Shown: positions 11,196-22,848 of the stretch, one piece after another
How the letters are laid out: each line of letters opens with the position of its first letter
Position numbering within the stretch: position 1 is the stretch's first letter
Source of the DNA: Sinohyriopsis cumingii
Taxonomy: Eukaryota; Mollusca; Bivalvia; Unionida; Unionidae
Length of the DNA: 64,000 nucleotides
NCBI GenBank assembly: GCA_028554795.2
Contig: CM068831.1
Coordinates: forward strand, 38,003,144-38,067,143
Direction: 5' to 3'
Position numbers and translations under genes: made by a program
Notes under the pieces: generated by a model
Told to the model about the DNA's origin: nothing
Databases searched by the model: none
What the model saw: only the letters and a program-made list of their open reading frames with translations

Positions 11196-11985
11196 TCAAC
11201 ATAACGTCATTTCAGTCTTCATCTTCCCGTCAAATTGATTCGTGCCTTGTACTGCACCAGTCACGAAAAAAATCCACAAATACGTGCTCGTGTCTTAGAA
11301 GCCAGTCTCAATTACTTCAAGGCATCATTCAAATCCCTCATGAAACGAATCTCTTTTTTTGAGAGAAACAAAATAGCCTTGATGCAAATTATTTTGAAAC
11401 CTGGAAGTAGCTGATCTCAAGGAGGTGTTATCATTCACTCCCTCTTAAAATGGGATCCCAATGCTCCAAAAGTTATCCCCAAGAAAAAAGACACTCCCCG
11501 ACCAAAACGTACCCATAAGAAAAATTACATTGGTGTCAAGACTAGGGCACAGATACAGAAAAAGAAAAGTCCCAAGAAAATACCCCAGAAATCAGCTTTT
11601 ATTCGCGAGAGAGGCAATGCGGCCAGGACGCAACCTTATATCCAAGGCACGACCTGCAGAAACGGTGACCGCATCTCCAGTAGACTCAGGTTCTTCGACA
11701 TCACCTTTGCTGGTGATGACAGCCAAACCCAATTTCACACGTGTCTTTTCTAATTTGATGAAAAATGGAAACCCGTGTCTGCAGGAACTTCTCCTTCAGC
11801 GGTCACACACTCCTCCTCTTTAGCTACAGTGACAGATGATGAGGTAGCTGATAACAAAGTACCTGCCACCTAATGTATCCAAGCAAGAATCTACCCGATT
11901 TAGTCCGTTGAAAACCCTCAACGTTGAGTGATGCCTGGCATGATGATAATACGATGAACCGACAATCATTGGCACGCATTCCACC
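11196..11985 (+). pseudogene. Lys/Ser/Pro-rich core-like protein, Polinton B
   Basis: Counterpart of 56009-56965. The start codon is ATA, as in Polinton A. Blocks around 11330-11460 and 11620-11720 match C, but frameshifts and a deletion of the C-terminal third break the gene. Confidence 0.7.
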
Positions 11986-12049
11986 ACTATAAAAAAAGAC
12001 CCGAGCAAAGGATGGGTATCAGTGTTTTTGTACTCCGGAACGCAAAAAG

Positions 12050-12236
12050 ATGTCACCCACCAGAAGTGTACACCACCACCAACGTCGTTCTTCCGTCCAA
12101 AAAGGAAAAGGAAAAAGAAAAGGGCAGTCTCGTCTAGCCAAGCATCGACATCTACCCCAGAAAAGACCGCATCGTCCAAAGAAAAAAAGAAGCAAAAAAA
12201 GGGGAGGATTTTATATTCATGGCGATGATGAGATAG
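12050..12236 (+). pseudogene. Very basic short virion protein, Polinton B
   Basis: Counterpart of 57010-57198, with ATG at 12050. The Lys/Arg-rich character and the final Gly-Gly codons are visible, but the end is frameshifted into an unrelated tail. Confidence 0.6.
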
Positions 12237-12373
12237 TCAAAGAGGTCATCAAACAGAAAGGTCACACACCCTACAAATTGCTCCAAAAGACTACTTTAAA
12301 AAATAAGATAAAGGACGTGTGCCAAATCATCGACGTCAGTGTATTTTTTGTGTGTGCTCGAGAACAAACAAAG

Positions 12374-12775
12374 ATGTCACCGCTAAGGAAACCAACATTT
12401 TTGTTCTCCCAAAGGAAAGAAAAGGAAAGGACTTCCTCCTCGTTTAGCCAAACAGTGGGGCCTGTTGCACGTTCAGTCCAAAACCCCTCCACCCATGCAA
12501 AAACGACGCATTCAAGCCGCCTCCAAAGACGTCGTCGATACCATGTGCGGACGTTGCCTGAATGTCTTGAAATGAACGATACCTTTGTCTCAGCATCAGA
12601 ATGAATGCTTAGACAAGCATCGACACGTTCTTCGCCAAATGGTCCAAAAGACAATATCCATCCGTCAAAAGAAAAAAGATCTTGGTACAATGCGAACGAT
12701 TTTTGCACCTGTTGTTAGGACCCATTGTCAAAGGAGTATTGGGACCACTTATTATATGACTCTTGTGAGCTGATG
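12374..12775 (+). pseudogene. Basic core/lytic-like virion protein, Polinton B
   Basis: Counterpart of 57284-57670, starting at the equivalent ATG. Multiple indels break it. The conserved Cys-rich helix and the basic QKK block can be followed at DNA level. Confidence 0.65.
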
Positions 12776-12867
12776 CTTCACAAGGGATAGGTCAAAGATA
12801 AAAAAGGATCAAGACGATTAAAGGAGTCTCTCGGATTAAACGATCTCAGAGTGACCTTTGGAATCTG

Positions 12868-13070
12868 ATGGAAGGACAAAAACTGAGACTTTAGTGCCTT
12901 ACAAACGATGGATAGAATTCCATCGTTGGCAAGAACAACGGACCCCGCATTTGCCTCCCAATCCTCATTTGACTGAGATGTCCCAGCTACAACACAAATT
13001 GCAATCGTCGATGGATCTCAGCGATTTGAGAAATGGAAAAATCTTAACGGTATTGTCAAGTATTACATGA
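12868..13070 (+). pseudogene. Truncated helical protein, Polinton B
   Basis: The first ~60 codons of the counterpart of 57720-58421 remain ('YKRWIEFHRWQEQRTPHLPP'). A deletion then joins it directly to the middle of the integrase gene, removing its C-terminal part and the integrase start. Confidence 0.75.
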
Positions 13071-13074
13071 ATAA

Positions 13075-14032
13075 GCCACGTACACCTTACACAAACCTAT
13101 TCGACGAAACTTTACCAGAAATCGCGCCCGAGTGGAGAGCATCGATCATCAATGGCAAGCCGATTTAGCCGATGTCTCTCATTTGGCCACCTACAATCGT
13201 GGCTACAAATATTTGTTTTGTGTCACTGACGTCTTTTCCAAATTTGCCTGGTTCGTGCCATTGACTTCCAAATCGAGCACTGAGTTAATGCGATCCCTAC
13301 AACTGCTGTTGAAACAATGTGGTCGTCACCCTCTTTGATGGCAAACTGACAAAGGCATCGAATTTCTGTACCAAGATTTCCAAAAGAAACGAGACATTCC
13401 TTTTTTCACCACCAAGAATCCCGAAACAAAAGACAGCATCGTGAAACGTTTTCAACGCACCTTGAAAGAACGCACTTTTGGATTTTTTTTACGCATCAAC
13501 ACACTTTCAAGTACATAGACATCTTACCGCACCTAGTCAAACAATCTTGCCATCGGAACATCGGATGTGCCCCCCTCCCTAAAAAGTGACTCCCGACAAT
13601 GATGTGACCGTCTTCGAGCGCCTATTTGGTACGTCTCCGACTCTGGCTATCTCCAAGAAGGTGAAGTGTTGACAACTAAAGATTGGGTGAGCAATGGCAA
13701 AACCAAACACACTTTCGACAAAGGTTACTTACCCAAATGGACCAACGAATTGTTTCCTGTCACTGGACGAGTGCGTGGTCGTCGTCCTGGCATCTATAAA
13801 TTGGAAGACATGAACGGGGAAGTGTTAAAAGGAACGTTTTACTTACCCGAGTTACAACGTGGGACCAAAAAAGAAGACGAAATGCATGACATCGAAAACA
13901 TTCTCAATTAAAAAAAAACGTAAAGTGGGAAAACGACTTGTCAGAGAAGTCAAAGTACGTTGGAAAGGATATCCTCCCAGTTTTGATTCTTGGATCGACG
14001 CATCGCAAATCATTGACTATAAAAAGAAGTGA
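13075..14032 (+). pseudogene. Chromodomain integrase, Polinton B
   Basis: Lacks the first ~50 codons. The rve core first Asp region ('HQWQADLADVSHL') is intact. A CGA-to-TGA stop follows near 13338, just before the second catalytic Asp, and further frameshifts come later. The chromodomain is readable around 13870-14030. Confidence 0.85.
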
Positions 14033-14037
14033 CCATC

Positions 14038-14419
14038 ATACACTTCAACGCAGCCTGAACCATGACAGTGACCACTCATTTTCCGAGTTCTTCTATGCAA
14101 GATCTACAAAAAGCAAACCCTGTGGGTGTGGTGTGGAGAACATGTGCCTAAAACGCAAATCGTCTTTTTCTGCCAAATTTTTGTGGTGTGTTATGTCATC
14201 GCTGCTACCATTGCAAATCTGAGTTTTCAACAAGGAGACAAACAGTTGTGGACCATTTTACGGAGCAGTTTCATCGGTTAGTTAATCCCCATTCCTTGAA
14301 ATATTCTAACGATAACAATGTCATTCACTCTCCCAACAGACCAAAACAACAACAATAACCCTCTTTTAGACACTCTTACCTCCAATGACTCCTCAGACAG
14401 CAGAACTCTGGAATTATGA
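14038..14419 (+). pseudogene. Two-span membrane protein, Polinton B
   Basis: Counterpart of 59562-59975. ATG is changed to ATA and frameshifts separate the two hydrophobic segments. The stop still overlaps the next gene's start (ATGA). Confidence 0.7.
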
Positions 14420-15320
14420 ATAACCAATTTTACTTACCTTTACCAACTGAATGTTCCATGGATGTGTTTCCCCACAATACTTTGTGCTGTTTCACGGCCA
14501 AATTACCCCAGGCCATACAATTGGATCACGAAGCCCATTGGGAAGTGGCTTTGGTCGAAATGGTTCACTCTACACAAATCAAATATATCACTGAAAATCA
14601 AAACACTTTTGAGGTCGAAGTTCTGAACGACCAAGTACAAAAATACTTGAACGAAAACGACACTTTAGACGCCTCTATGAAATGACAAGTGTCCCCCGAT
14701 ACTCAACAGTATATCTATATGTTGACAATTTATGCAGGAAATTATTTTAGCGGTCAACATCTGGTGGACACGATCGCTTCCAAATTCAATGCGCTGTTGG
14801 CAAAGCCGTGGACAAAACGAAACGATGTGTCACCATCGAATACCAAAGAGTGTCTCATCGCCTGCTTATGAGATTTTTGAATGCCAAAACATTGTTCATT
14901 GCATTTTGTCCTGAATTGTTTGACATTTTGGGTGGAGACCTCAAGAGGGTCAAGGGTTCACTCATACCACTCATCACCAACAACTTGAATTTTCCGAAGT
15001 TTTCTCCTTACCCCGTAGAACTGAACCAAGGATTAAATTTGATCTTTGTGTATTCTGATGTTATGGAGTACAACGTGGTGGGACACGCATCCGCACCATT
15101 ACTGCGAGTCATTCCTTTCAAAGCGGATTCTGCCACGACCATTTATACCTATCACGTTTACCGCGAATTTGTACATCCTCACTATTTGCCCATCAGTAAG
15201 TCGTATTTCGACAGTGTCAACATTGGTATAAAAGGAGATCTGGAACAATATATTCCATTCTCCAAAGGTTAAGTTACGGTGAAACTCCATTTTCAAAAAC
15301 GATTCTCTAATGACTTGTAA
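14416..15320 (+). pseudogene. Minor capsid protein, Polinton B
   Basis: Counterpart of 59972-60910. It is open for the first 89 codons with the conserved 'PQAIQLDHEAHWEVALVEM', then has a stop near 14685 and further frameshifts. The C-terminal part (14808-15272) is again close to the C copy until a TAA replaces a Lys codon. Confidence 0.8.
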
Positions 15321-15321
15321 C

Positions 15322-15645
15322 CGATAGTGACACGAGGATTGCATGCCTTGACGCAAGGCAAAGAGTTTCTCCAAAATGTCATCATCAACAAACAAACCCC
15401 AAAGAAGCCTTCTTGAGAGCAAGCAAAACAGTCTTGCTTCAAACTGGAAAAGACATTCTGGGCCGACGAGAAACTTCTATAAATGCATTTGACGCTGCCC
15501 AGTAATGCATTCCAGCTTCCCTGACACCACAGCGAAGACAAGGCAGAAAGAGACAATGAAGACACCCATCCAGAGGACTTCACACACACAGTGCTAGAGA
15601 ACCAAGAAAAAAACCGTCCGAGATTTAGACGTTTTTGACTATTAA
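15322..15645 (+). pseudogene. Basic GLG-motif virion protein, Polinton B
   Basis: Counterpart of 60922-61341. It lacks the N-terminal 'YPVYRG...GLG' part; the DNA match starts at the equivalent of 'MVTRGLHAL' and ends in 'VRDLDVFDY'-like codons. Confidence 0.6.
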
Positions 15646-15661
15646 ATAACAGAAAGAAAAA

Positions 15662-16718
15662 ATGATGCACCGACAGTCTTGCGATTGTTCCAAGTCGGAA
15701 TTGGATCTGTTTGCCATGCCACCCACTATGATGAGGAGGCAAGAATCCCAACGGATAGAATTTCATCCCATCTCCTCTTTGACGACCTCAGCTCCCATCG
15801 AATTCGAAATCAAAGGACAGCCCGAAGAATACATCGATCTGAATAACAGTTACTTGTACCTGAAGTCAAAGTGATCAAAACGGACGAAACTGCTCCGGGG
15901 GCCGATGATAGAGAAGCTGCCGTCAACAATTGTTAATGCATTCCTTGTTCAGCGAAGTGGATTTGCACTTGAATAAGAAACTAGTCAGCAGCAGCATGGA
16001 TACTCACCATTATTGAGCGTACCTGGAAAATCTCTTGATACGGAAAAGAATCCAAGAACACTCATCTGGACGCTTGCGTCATATGGAAACCTGATACGAC
16101 GGCCGATGACAAGATTAACGACACAGCCCTGACATCAGCTGACGATCCTCATAATGTGGGCTTTAACGACCGTCGAAAGAAAATCCTGCAATGACGTAGT
16201 TTAGAACTAATGGATCGTTTGCATTTGAACATATAGTTGCAAGAAAAGTAGTGGATATCCGCCTGAGACTGAATTTCAGCAGTACCATTTCTATTTTCTG
16301 GCACATGCCAACGAGTACAAAACATCCTCCGAGAAGCCTGCCTTCCGTACGACACGTGGAAGTGTTACCTAAAGTTAAAACATTCACCATTACAGCTGGA
16401 CTCCAATCCACGACTGAAGATCATCTGTTCCAAGGACAATTACCCAAAGGTTTAATCACTGGTATCGTCTGCAACGAAGCCCTCAACAAAGCCGTCACTG
16501 CCAATCGTTTCCAGTTTAAGCACTACAGTGAGTCCAAGATCGAAGTCAGTCGCGATGGTAAGACCTTGTGTACCGGACCCTTCCAACTCAAGTTTGCCGA
16601 GAAGAATTACTTGAGATCGTACTTGTCCCTGTACGAAGCCACAGGACAGTTAGGGACCAGCAGAAGCCACGGCATTTCGTATGACGATTATGCAGGAGGT
16701 TGTGCTATGTGGTCCTTT
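15662..16718 (+). pseudogene. Major capsid protein, N-terminal part, Polinton B
   Basis: Counterpart of the first three quarters of 61361-62680. The start and the 'APIEFEIKGQPEEYIDLNNSYLYLK' region (15790-15870) are preserved. The middle has several frameshifts. The part from 16370 is again close to C. It stops abruptly at 16718 at the insertion point, and the remaining codons resume at 39044. Confidence 0.85.
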
Positions 16719-16910
16719 TGTCACAGAATGGTGTAAATGTTGTTAGTTAAATACATGTACTCGGGTTTCGTTTCTTTTCGCTGTACAACGATACCCGAGG
16801 GTGATTATATTAGGGTCTATTGTATTTCGAAATCGTGAGTACGATTCGTCCTATGCCACACGTGCAAGGTGCCTTCGATAAGGAATAACGAAAATTCTAA
16901 AGGTATAAAT

Positions 16911-17179
16911 ACGTTACTACATGCCGAGTGGTCTAAAGCACTCACCGTTCCGGATCACTGCCATCTCACCTCTGTCTGCGTGGGTTCGAGTCCAAGGCTC
17001 GGCTAGCGTGGGTACGTGGGAAAGCCTGCCAGTAGCTTCTCGTGGGTCGGTGGTTCTTCCCTGGGTTTTCCAGGGTTCTTCCTCCACCAGTTATACTGGC
17101 CGCCATGTATAGCCTATCTTGTGCTGAAAAATGGCGTTAAACCCTAGAACAACAACAACAACAACAACGTTACTACATG
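16911..17179 (+). mobile_element. tRNA-derived SINE, copy 1
   Basis: Flanked by an exact 13-bp target duplication ACGTTACTACATG (16911-16923 and 17167-17179). The head contains a tRNA-like A box ('CCGAGTGGTCTAAAGC') and B box ('GGTTCGAGTCC'). The body ends in 'ggcgttaaaccc' and a run of CAA repeats. The B box and a missing acceptor-stem partner show it is a SINE, not a tRNA gene. A tail of this kind is common in bivalve genomes. Confidence 0.85.
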
Positions 17180-17570
17180 TAAAGGACCTTTACAATACTA
17201 ATGGTTTTGTCAGCAAGCGGCCTGCTAAAAGGATTCGCACAATTCCAGCTGTATGGGTCGGTAATTTTTGGGTTTTAAGTGGTAACTAGTGTATTACCAT
17301 ATTTACCTTCGCATGTTTGTTATAGTTTTCTTTATATACCATAATGCGTGCATTTTTTATTCTTGTTGCGACGTAGTACAGGATTTATGTTGGTAATGTA
17401 AAGTTACATTTTTTTTATAAAGAATTCTTTACTATTGTCTTATCGAGCAGGGTTAGGTTACTATGCATAGATCCTAAATGACTAGTGAAGCTCCGCCCCC
17501 TTAGAGACTGTTACTGCGAACCCCAAGCTTCCCATTAAAATGGCTGAAATCATCACAGAATACAGGCACC

Positions 17571-20500
17571 ATGTCAGATTCTCTCTTGCGTATTCCCGAT
17601 AATATTTCACTTAAATACCTTCCTGATCAAGAGAAGCTTTCCAGTAAAGTGTTGCAGAAGGGTTTGAACTACTTTACGCAAGGATATATACACGAAATCA
17701 AAGTTTTGGAGTTTGAAAATAAGATTTCGCGTAGAAGCGAGATGCTGGCCATCTATGAAGAAGAACCAGCCTCCGCACCGTCTGCACATCGAAATTACAG
17801 AGGAAAAGTGTGAAGATGCATACTGTTCATGTAAAGCTGGGTAAGATTTAATGTTTTGTATTTTTTATGAGCTATGTTTAATGTTTGAACTGTTTAATAC
17901 CCTGAAGTAATGGCAACTGTTATAGTATAAGTCGTGCAGGTCATGTAGGCGTTCGGTACCGACTATTTAATGTGTGTTATTTTTTACAATTTGATTGCAC
18001 ATACATTAAAATGGCGAGCATTCACTTTATCTGGATCCTCATACATCCATATTCTTTTAGAATGTCATTATATACACACTGTTCGAGAAGAACATTCGGC
18101 AAAAACAAATGTTAAATTATGTAAATGGATATATTTGGATGAGGTCAACCTAAAGGTGTTAGCGTGCTGTAATCTCACAACGAAAGCTGCAGCTGTTGAT
18201 AATAAAAATCGTAGTATCATGTTAGCTGTTGATTTCACCAAAGGTCCTTTTCTCTTCACCCAGTTTATTACCTGGCCACCTTTGTAAATTTCCACAGTGA
18301 TCAATAATTTTAGTCAAAAGTTATCCATACATGACGTCACGTAATTTGGGCGGAATATTTTGTACCCCGGCCCCGTGATAAAAACTCAGCCCCCTCGTTA
18401 GATGTCACAATGCTTTGACACTCCCAACCAATAAAAATTGTCAAAATCAATATTGGTTTGAAATCCCTTTGCATAAGAAAAACATCACGACACTGCATTC
18501 TAAATTATTTATCTGGTAGATGGCGCTGGTGTTGGTTTTGTGACATTACCAATAGCATTCTTTTAACTAATTAACGTGTATGATATCTGATAAATATATA
18601 TGTATTGTTGCAGGGTCAGTGGGCATTGCTCCCATGTAGTAGGGCTAATTAAGTCCCTACAGGGTTTCAAACTACATAACTTCACCAATGTTCCTGACCA
18701 GTTGAGCAGCACAAGCTTACCTCAGCAATGGCATGTGCCAAGGGGATCGAAAATAAAACCAGTGCCACTTAACCATGTTGTGGTTGCTAGAATAACAGAG
18801 AGTAGGAAAAGAAAGCCAGTGGTTTGCCAGACAGATATAAACAAAAAGTATGAATTTAAAATACAAATAATTTACCAACAGAAATACTTGTTTAAAATCT
18901 GGTTGTAGATGGAACATAGAGTTAACTATTTATTACTTCCAGATTAAAATGAACATGACAAACAATATAGCTTTAATAATTTGTTTTTATTCATCATGCT
19001 GATACAACATACTTGAATTGATATGTAATAGAAAAATATTCATGTAAATCTACAATATAAGGTCATCAAATTGAATAAGTAATAAGGTGTGCATTTAAAA
19101 TATGTGCAAAAATTATAGATGAAGTAAACAAAAAAAAAACATTGTTTAACACGATTATTTCATTACATTTCTTTTTACATTTAGAGTACCGAAAGTGGAT
19201 GAAAAGGACATGTCTCATCTCTCTAGTCTGAAGGGAACACCCCTAGAGCGCAGAATTGCACCAAACATTCCTAAAGTATCAACACCTCTAGGAGACGTGC
19301 AGATCGGGTCAATATTATCGTATCAGGTACTATCCAATCATAGTATATTCAGTGTTCATCCTTAACAAAAACATCTTGAAAAAGTGTTAGAAGACAACAC
19401 ACTGTCCATATTTTGTTGGCCTTTTGAAACAAAGACGTAGGAATACAATGTGATAAAAGTTTGTATGTTTTACCTTTACATATGAGACGTTCTATATGTA
19501 CCCTTTGTTTGGCAATTTTGTTAGTCAAAAGTGTCTCAGAAGCTGTCATTTGCCTACTTGCCGATGCGAATGGTGGAATGTTTATTTTCAAACCAAGTTC
19601 ACTTATTTCTTTTGCAATGTTAAAACCTTTGTCTACCATTATGGCATCTCCTTCTTTAATATAACCAACTGATTTTAGTGTTTTAAGCATATCAAAAAAA
19701 CCAGATTGTTCTTTGATAGATTTATCTGAAATTGATCCTGTAAATAATTCTGAAACAAACATTATACAACCATAAGGATCACAACCTATCAACCCCTTTA
19801 GAGTTGTTGCAGATTTATAATCACTATATAACTGGCTCTGTAGGCAAAGTGCACTTGGAATTTGAGTTTTAATTTCAGTTCCATCTATAATAATAATGGT
19901 AGTGGGAAAATCTTTCCTATATTCAGATAGCATGTTTTTTATTATAGTATCTCTATGTGGCCAAACTGAAAGCTGGCCAAGTTTTAAATACATAAGATCG
20001 AGCCATGTGTTAAACACAACACTAGCTGACTGTGCAGAGAGTCCAAACCGTGTGGCCAAATCTTTTAAACCAAAACCATGCCTAAGCCTACATATTGTTA
20101 AAAACAGTCCATCTTCCTGGATAAGGCTTTTTGTATCCCTTCGTCCTGGTCCATATTTGACTGGACACTATAGGGGCTAGAAAGGCCAATAGAGCTAAAA
20201 ACCTTATGTATGTGATTCCTGTATAGTATTTAAACAAATTTTTCAATGTGTTTTCTTTATATTTCTCAATTGCTACACTCAATGTTTGTTTCTTGGCAAT
20301 TATTTTCTTCAGATGTTGAATTTCTTTATCTTTTGATGACACTTCAGGTTGAAGCTCTTGTATGTTTTTTGAACTATTTGACAATTTGAGCCTTAGATCC
20401 TGATTCTCAGCTGCAACTGCTAACATATCCATTGCTGATATCCCTGAAAAAAATAAGAAAAGTATTTATTTTCTTCATTTCAGACAAAGTACCTGAGGGA

Positions 20501-21251
20501 AACTACACAAATAACTCAGGACTGTGGTAACACATCTGTGACAAGGGCTTCTCCAGTCTGTTTACCAAATGAGTTCAAACCACTCAATGAGAACACAAAG
20601 TGCATAAATCCATGTGACACTGAGGTACAGACAAGAAATCAGGCCTTGTCGGATCACTGGTTTCATGAGAGAAAAGACAGACTTACATCATCTAATTTCG
20701 GAAAAGTAATATCAAGGAAATCTAAACCCAGTGAAAAGTTTATTAACAGTTTATTTTCAAAACATGACGTGAAAGCCAAAGCTCTTGAATACGGTAAAAG
20801 ACATGAGAAAACTGCTAAAGAAAAGTATCTTGAATTGTATCCGTCTAGGCATTTCCATGAGTGTGGCTTTGTGGTTAATAATGACTTTTCATTTTTGGGT
20901 GCCTCGCCTGATGGGAAACTGTGTGACAATGGAGTATGTGGAATTGTGGAAATTAAATGCCCCTTCTCTGCTAGAAAAATGACCATTGAAAAGGCATGCA
21001 GTGATATACAAGATTTCTATTTACAGAAGGATGAACATGTATCATTAAAGAAGACACACAGTTACTATGCACAGATTCAAGGCCAACTTATGGTTACAGG
21101 TTGTGAATTTTGTGAATTCATTGTTTACACACAGGAGGATATGTATGTGGAAAGAATTAAACCAGACATTCCATTTATGACTTCAATGTTACAAAAGTTA
21201 TCTGAATTTTACAGAGATTATGCAATTCCACATCTGCAGTCCTCAGAATAA
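17571..21251 (+). pseudogene. SWIM zinc finger / YqaJ-nuclease protein, four visible exons
   Basis: Exon 1 (17571-17838) ends with 'CSCKAG' and a GTAAGA donor. Exon 2 starts at 18614 after TTGCAG with 'GHCSHVVGLI', completing a SWIM zinc finger (CxC...CxH) across the intron, and ends near 18847 before GTATGA. Exon 3 is about 19185-19326. Exon 4 (20484-21251) holds the YqaJ/lambda-exonuclease-type nuclease: Glu in 'GKRHEK', Asp in 'FLGASPDG', and the 'GIVEIKCPFS' catalytic Glu-x-Lys. YqaJ partners are second proteins of ISL2EU-type transposons, presumed to help transposition. A frameshift near 17725 separates the N-terminus from the SWIM part. Exon 4 lies inside an intron of the opposite-strand transposase gene. 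Confidence 0.75.
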
Positions 21252-21370
21252 AATACTTACATGGGTTTTCAGTCTGTGTAGACACCCCTGACTCACAATT
21301 CATATATGGACTGTTCAATCTGTAAGAAATAAATAGTTATGCACAATGATGTTAGTCAACAAGTAGTTTT

Positions 21371-21372
<2 letters not shown>

Positions 21373-21420
<48 letters not shown>
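21373..21420. repeat. (TA)n microsatellite, left flank of element D
   Basis: About 48 bp of alternating TA directly before the left end of element D. The same repeat continues at 36710, so the element inserted into this microsatellite. Confidence 0.95.
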
Positions 21421-21422
<2 letters not shown>

Positions 21423-21650
21423 CAGCAGAGGGGGCGAATCCTACAAAGGTCTAGAGACCACCAAATGATAAAATAAGCCTTAAAAAAAAAGCTAATCCTA
21501 CAACAAAACGAGACTTCCAAATGCTAAAATAAGCCTTCAGAAAGGGGGGGGGGGATTCTACAACAGCAACGAGACAAAAAAACGCGACCCCCCCCCCCAA
21601 CTTGTTGTCGCCGCCCGGGGCTGCTCTCTTCGAGTTTCTCACGTTAACCA
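21421..21650 (+). repeat. Left terminal inverted repeat of element D
   Basis: Matches 36448-36709 in reverse complement nearly base for base, including poly-G/C runs and the 'GCCGCCCGGGGCTG' block. The right copy has about 40 extra bp near its inner end. Confidence 0.95.
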
Positions 21651-22311
21651 TACAATGTATCAAGTCCGATACGGTATCGTGTTTTCGGGTCGTGTAAATT
21701 TATTGTTACAAATCCATGCGGGGTTCTTTGAGCGCGACTAAAGAAATTTTTGAATTTATTTATGTCCATATCACCGCTACACCATGTCTGATGAATGTTT
21801 CTCAGCGTGTGAACATCAACTCCATTAAACACCGCAAGAAGATTACAGTTGTCTCTAATTACTTTAGGAATTTGTGTATAACGCTGAGTAATATAAATGA
21901 CATCGGTGTTTTTATGACGACCCCGGGAAAAATTCTTGCAGGATTTTTTTGCTTGTCCAGCATCACATCATCATACACTACTAGGTTATTTATTTCCCCG
22001 TTAAGGTCTTCCACGGACGGAGCTTCTTCGATATCAGTGATAAATTCAACTACTTCCTCGCCGTCTTCACTCAGCGCTTTTGCACTCTCATTAAAATCTT
22101 TTATAACATTATAGCATCGCTGATCATCTACAGATGGTGCTACCAAATACAGCTTATCCCACTTCATCCACTTCATTATCATGTTCAACAGCAGTTGCGT
22201 TTTACCCGATCCTGACGGTCCTATGATGATCATTCTGATAGAGTTTGGTAGCACTGAATTATGCTTGATTGGCTCCTTTCTTCGCGTCGCAGAAAAATCT
22301 GTAATTTCCAT
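21644..22311 (-). pseudogene. FtsK/HerA-type packaging ATPase, frameshifted (element D)
   Basis: Starts at 22311 ('MEITDFSATRR'). Walker A GPSGSGKT is at residues 31-38 and a Walker B-like 'NLVVYDDVML' lies near residue 120. Family members package DNA into capsids or drive genome entry into virions. After residue ~133 the expected sequence ('HKNTDVIYITQ', then an ending in 'GLDTLYG' at 21644) is in another frame. The break is at a five-T run near 21937. A real mutation, an assembly error or slippage are all possible. It abuts the left terminal repeat. Confidence 0.8.
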
Positions 22312-22314
22312 TTG

Positions 22315-22323
22315 TATATAAGG
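22315..22323. promoter_or_regulatory. TATA-like box between divergent ATPase and PLA2 genes
   Basis: TATATAAGG lies in the 22-bp gap between the two divergent start codons. The TATATA core is symmetric and could serve both directions, but the spacing to either ATG is very short. Confidence 0.35.
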
Positions 22324-22333
22324 AATAATAATT

Positions 22334-22839
22334 ATGGATCTATATTGTGTGAAGTGTAAGGCACGAACCCCTACAAACGACATAACAACCATTACAACAA
22401 AAAATAACAGACAAGCACTTTCTGGTACGTGTACGCGATGTGGCACAAAAAAATTTAGATTTCAAAAAAAAAGCGAGAATTTAGCGGAGGTGACATTGCA
22501 GCCAAACTTGGAAAGCTCCCCGGAACTCCCTGGGCTAAATATCCCGGAGAAAAACATCTTCCGGGATACAATTACTGCGGTCCAGGGACACGACTAGATA
22601 TCAGACTTGATGAACAATCTAAACCAAAACCGGGAGAGTATCCGATAAACGCTATCGACGCAGCGTGTCACATACATGATGTTGCTTATCGAAGTAAAGA
22701 TCTACAAGACAGGCATATCGCGGATGTGAAATTAATTCATGCACTAAGCGCCATAAAAAATAAATCATTTAAGGAGTCACTCGCTAATTGGTTAGTAAGA
22801 TCAGCGATGAAATCTAAATTAGCATTAGGCGCTGGATAA
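22334..22839 (+). pseudogene. Zinc-ribbon plus parvovirus-type phospholipase A2 protein, frameshifted (element D)
   Basis: The N-terminal ~45 residues form a CxxC...CxxC zinc ribbon ('YCVKCKARTP', 'CTRCGTKKFRF'). In another frame (from ~22510 to the stop at 22839) lies a PLA2 domain: a calcium-loop-like 'YNYCGPG', then a 'DAACHIHDVAY' helix with the catalytic His-Asp pair. This is the arrangement of the VP1 unique region of parvoviruses, where it breaches the endosomal membrane during entry. The frame changes between about 22480 and 22515. A virion role is inferred from the family. The ATG is only 22 bp from the divergent ATPase start. Confidence 0.75.
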
Positions 22840-22848
22840 TTAATAACA

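Noticed and set aside
16921-16995. tRNA gene (A and B boxes, Ser/Leu-like)
   Set aside because: The sequence continues into a SINE body with a CAA-repeat tail and has an exact 13-bp target duplication; there is no paired acceptor stem.
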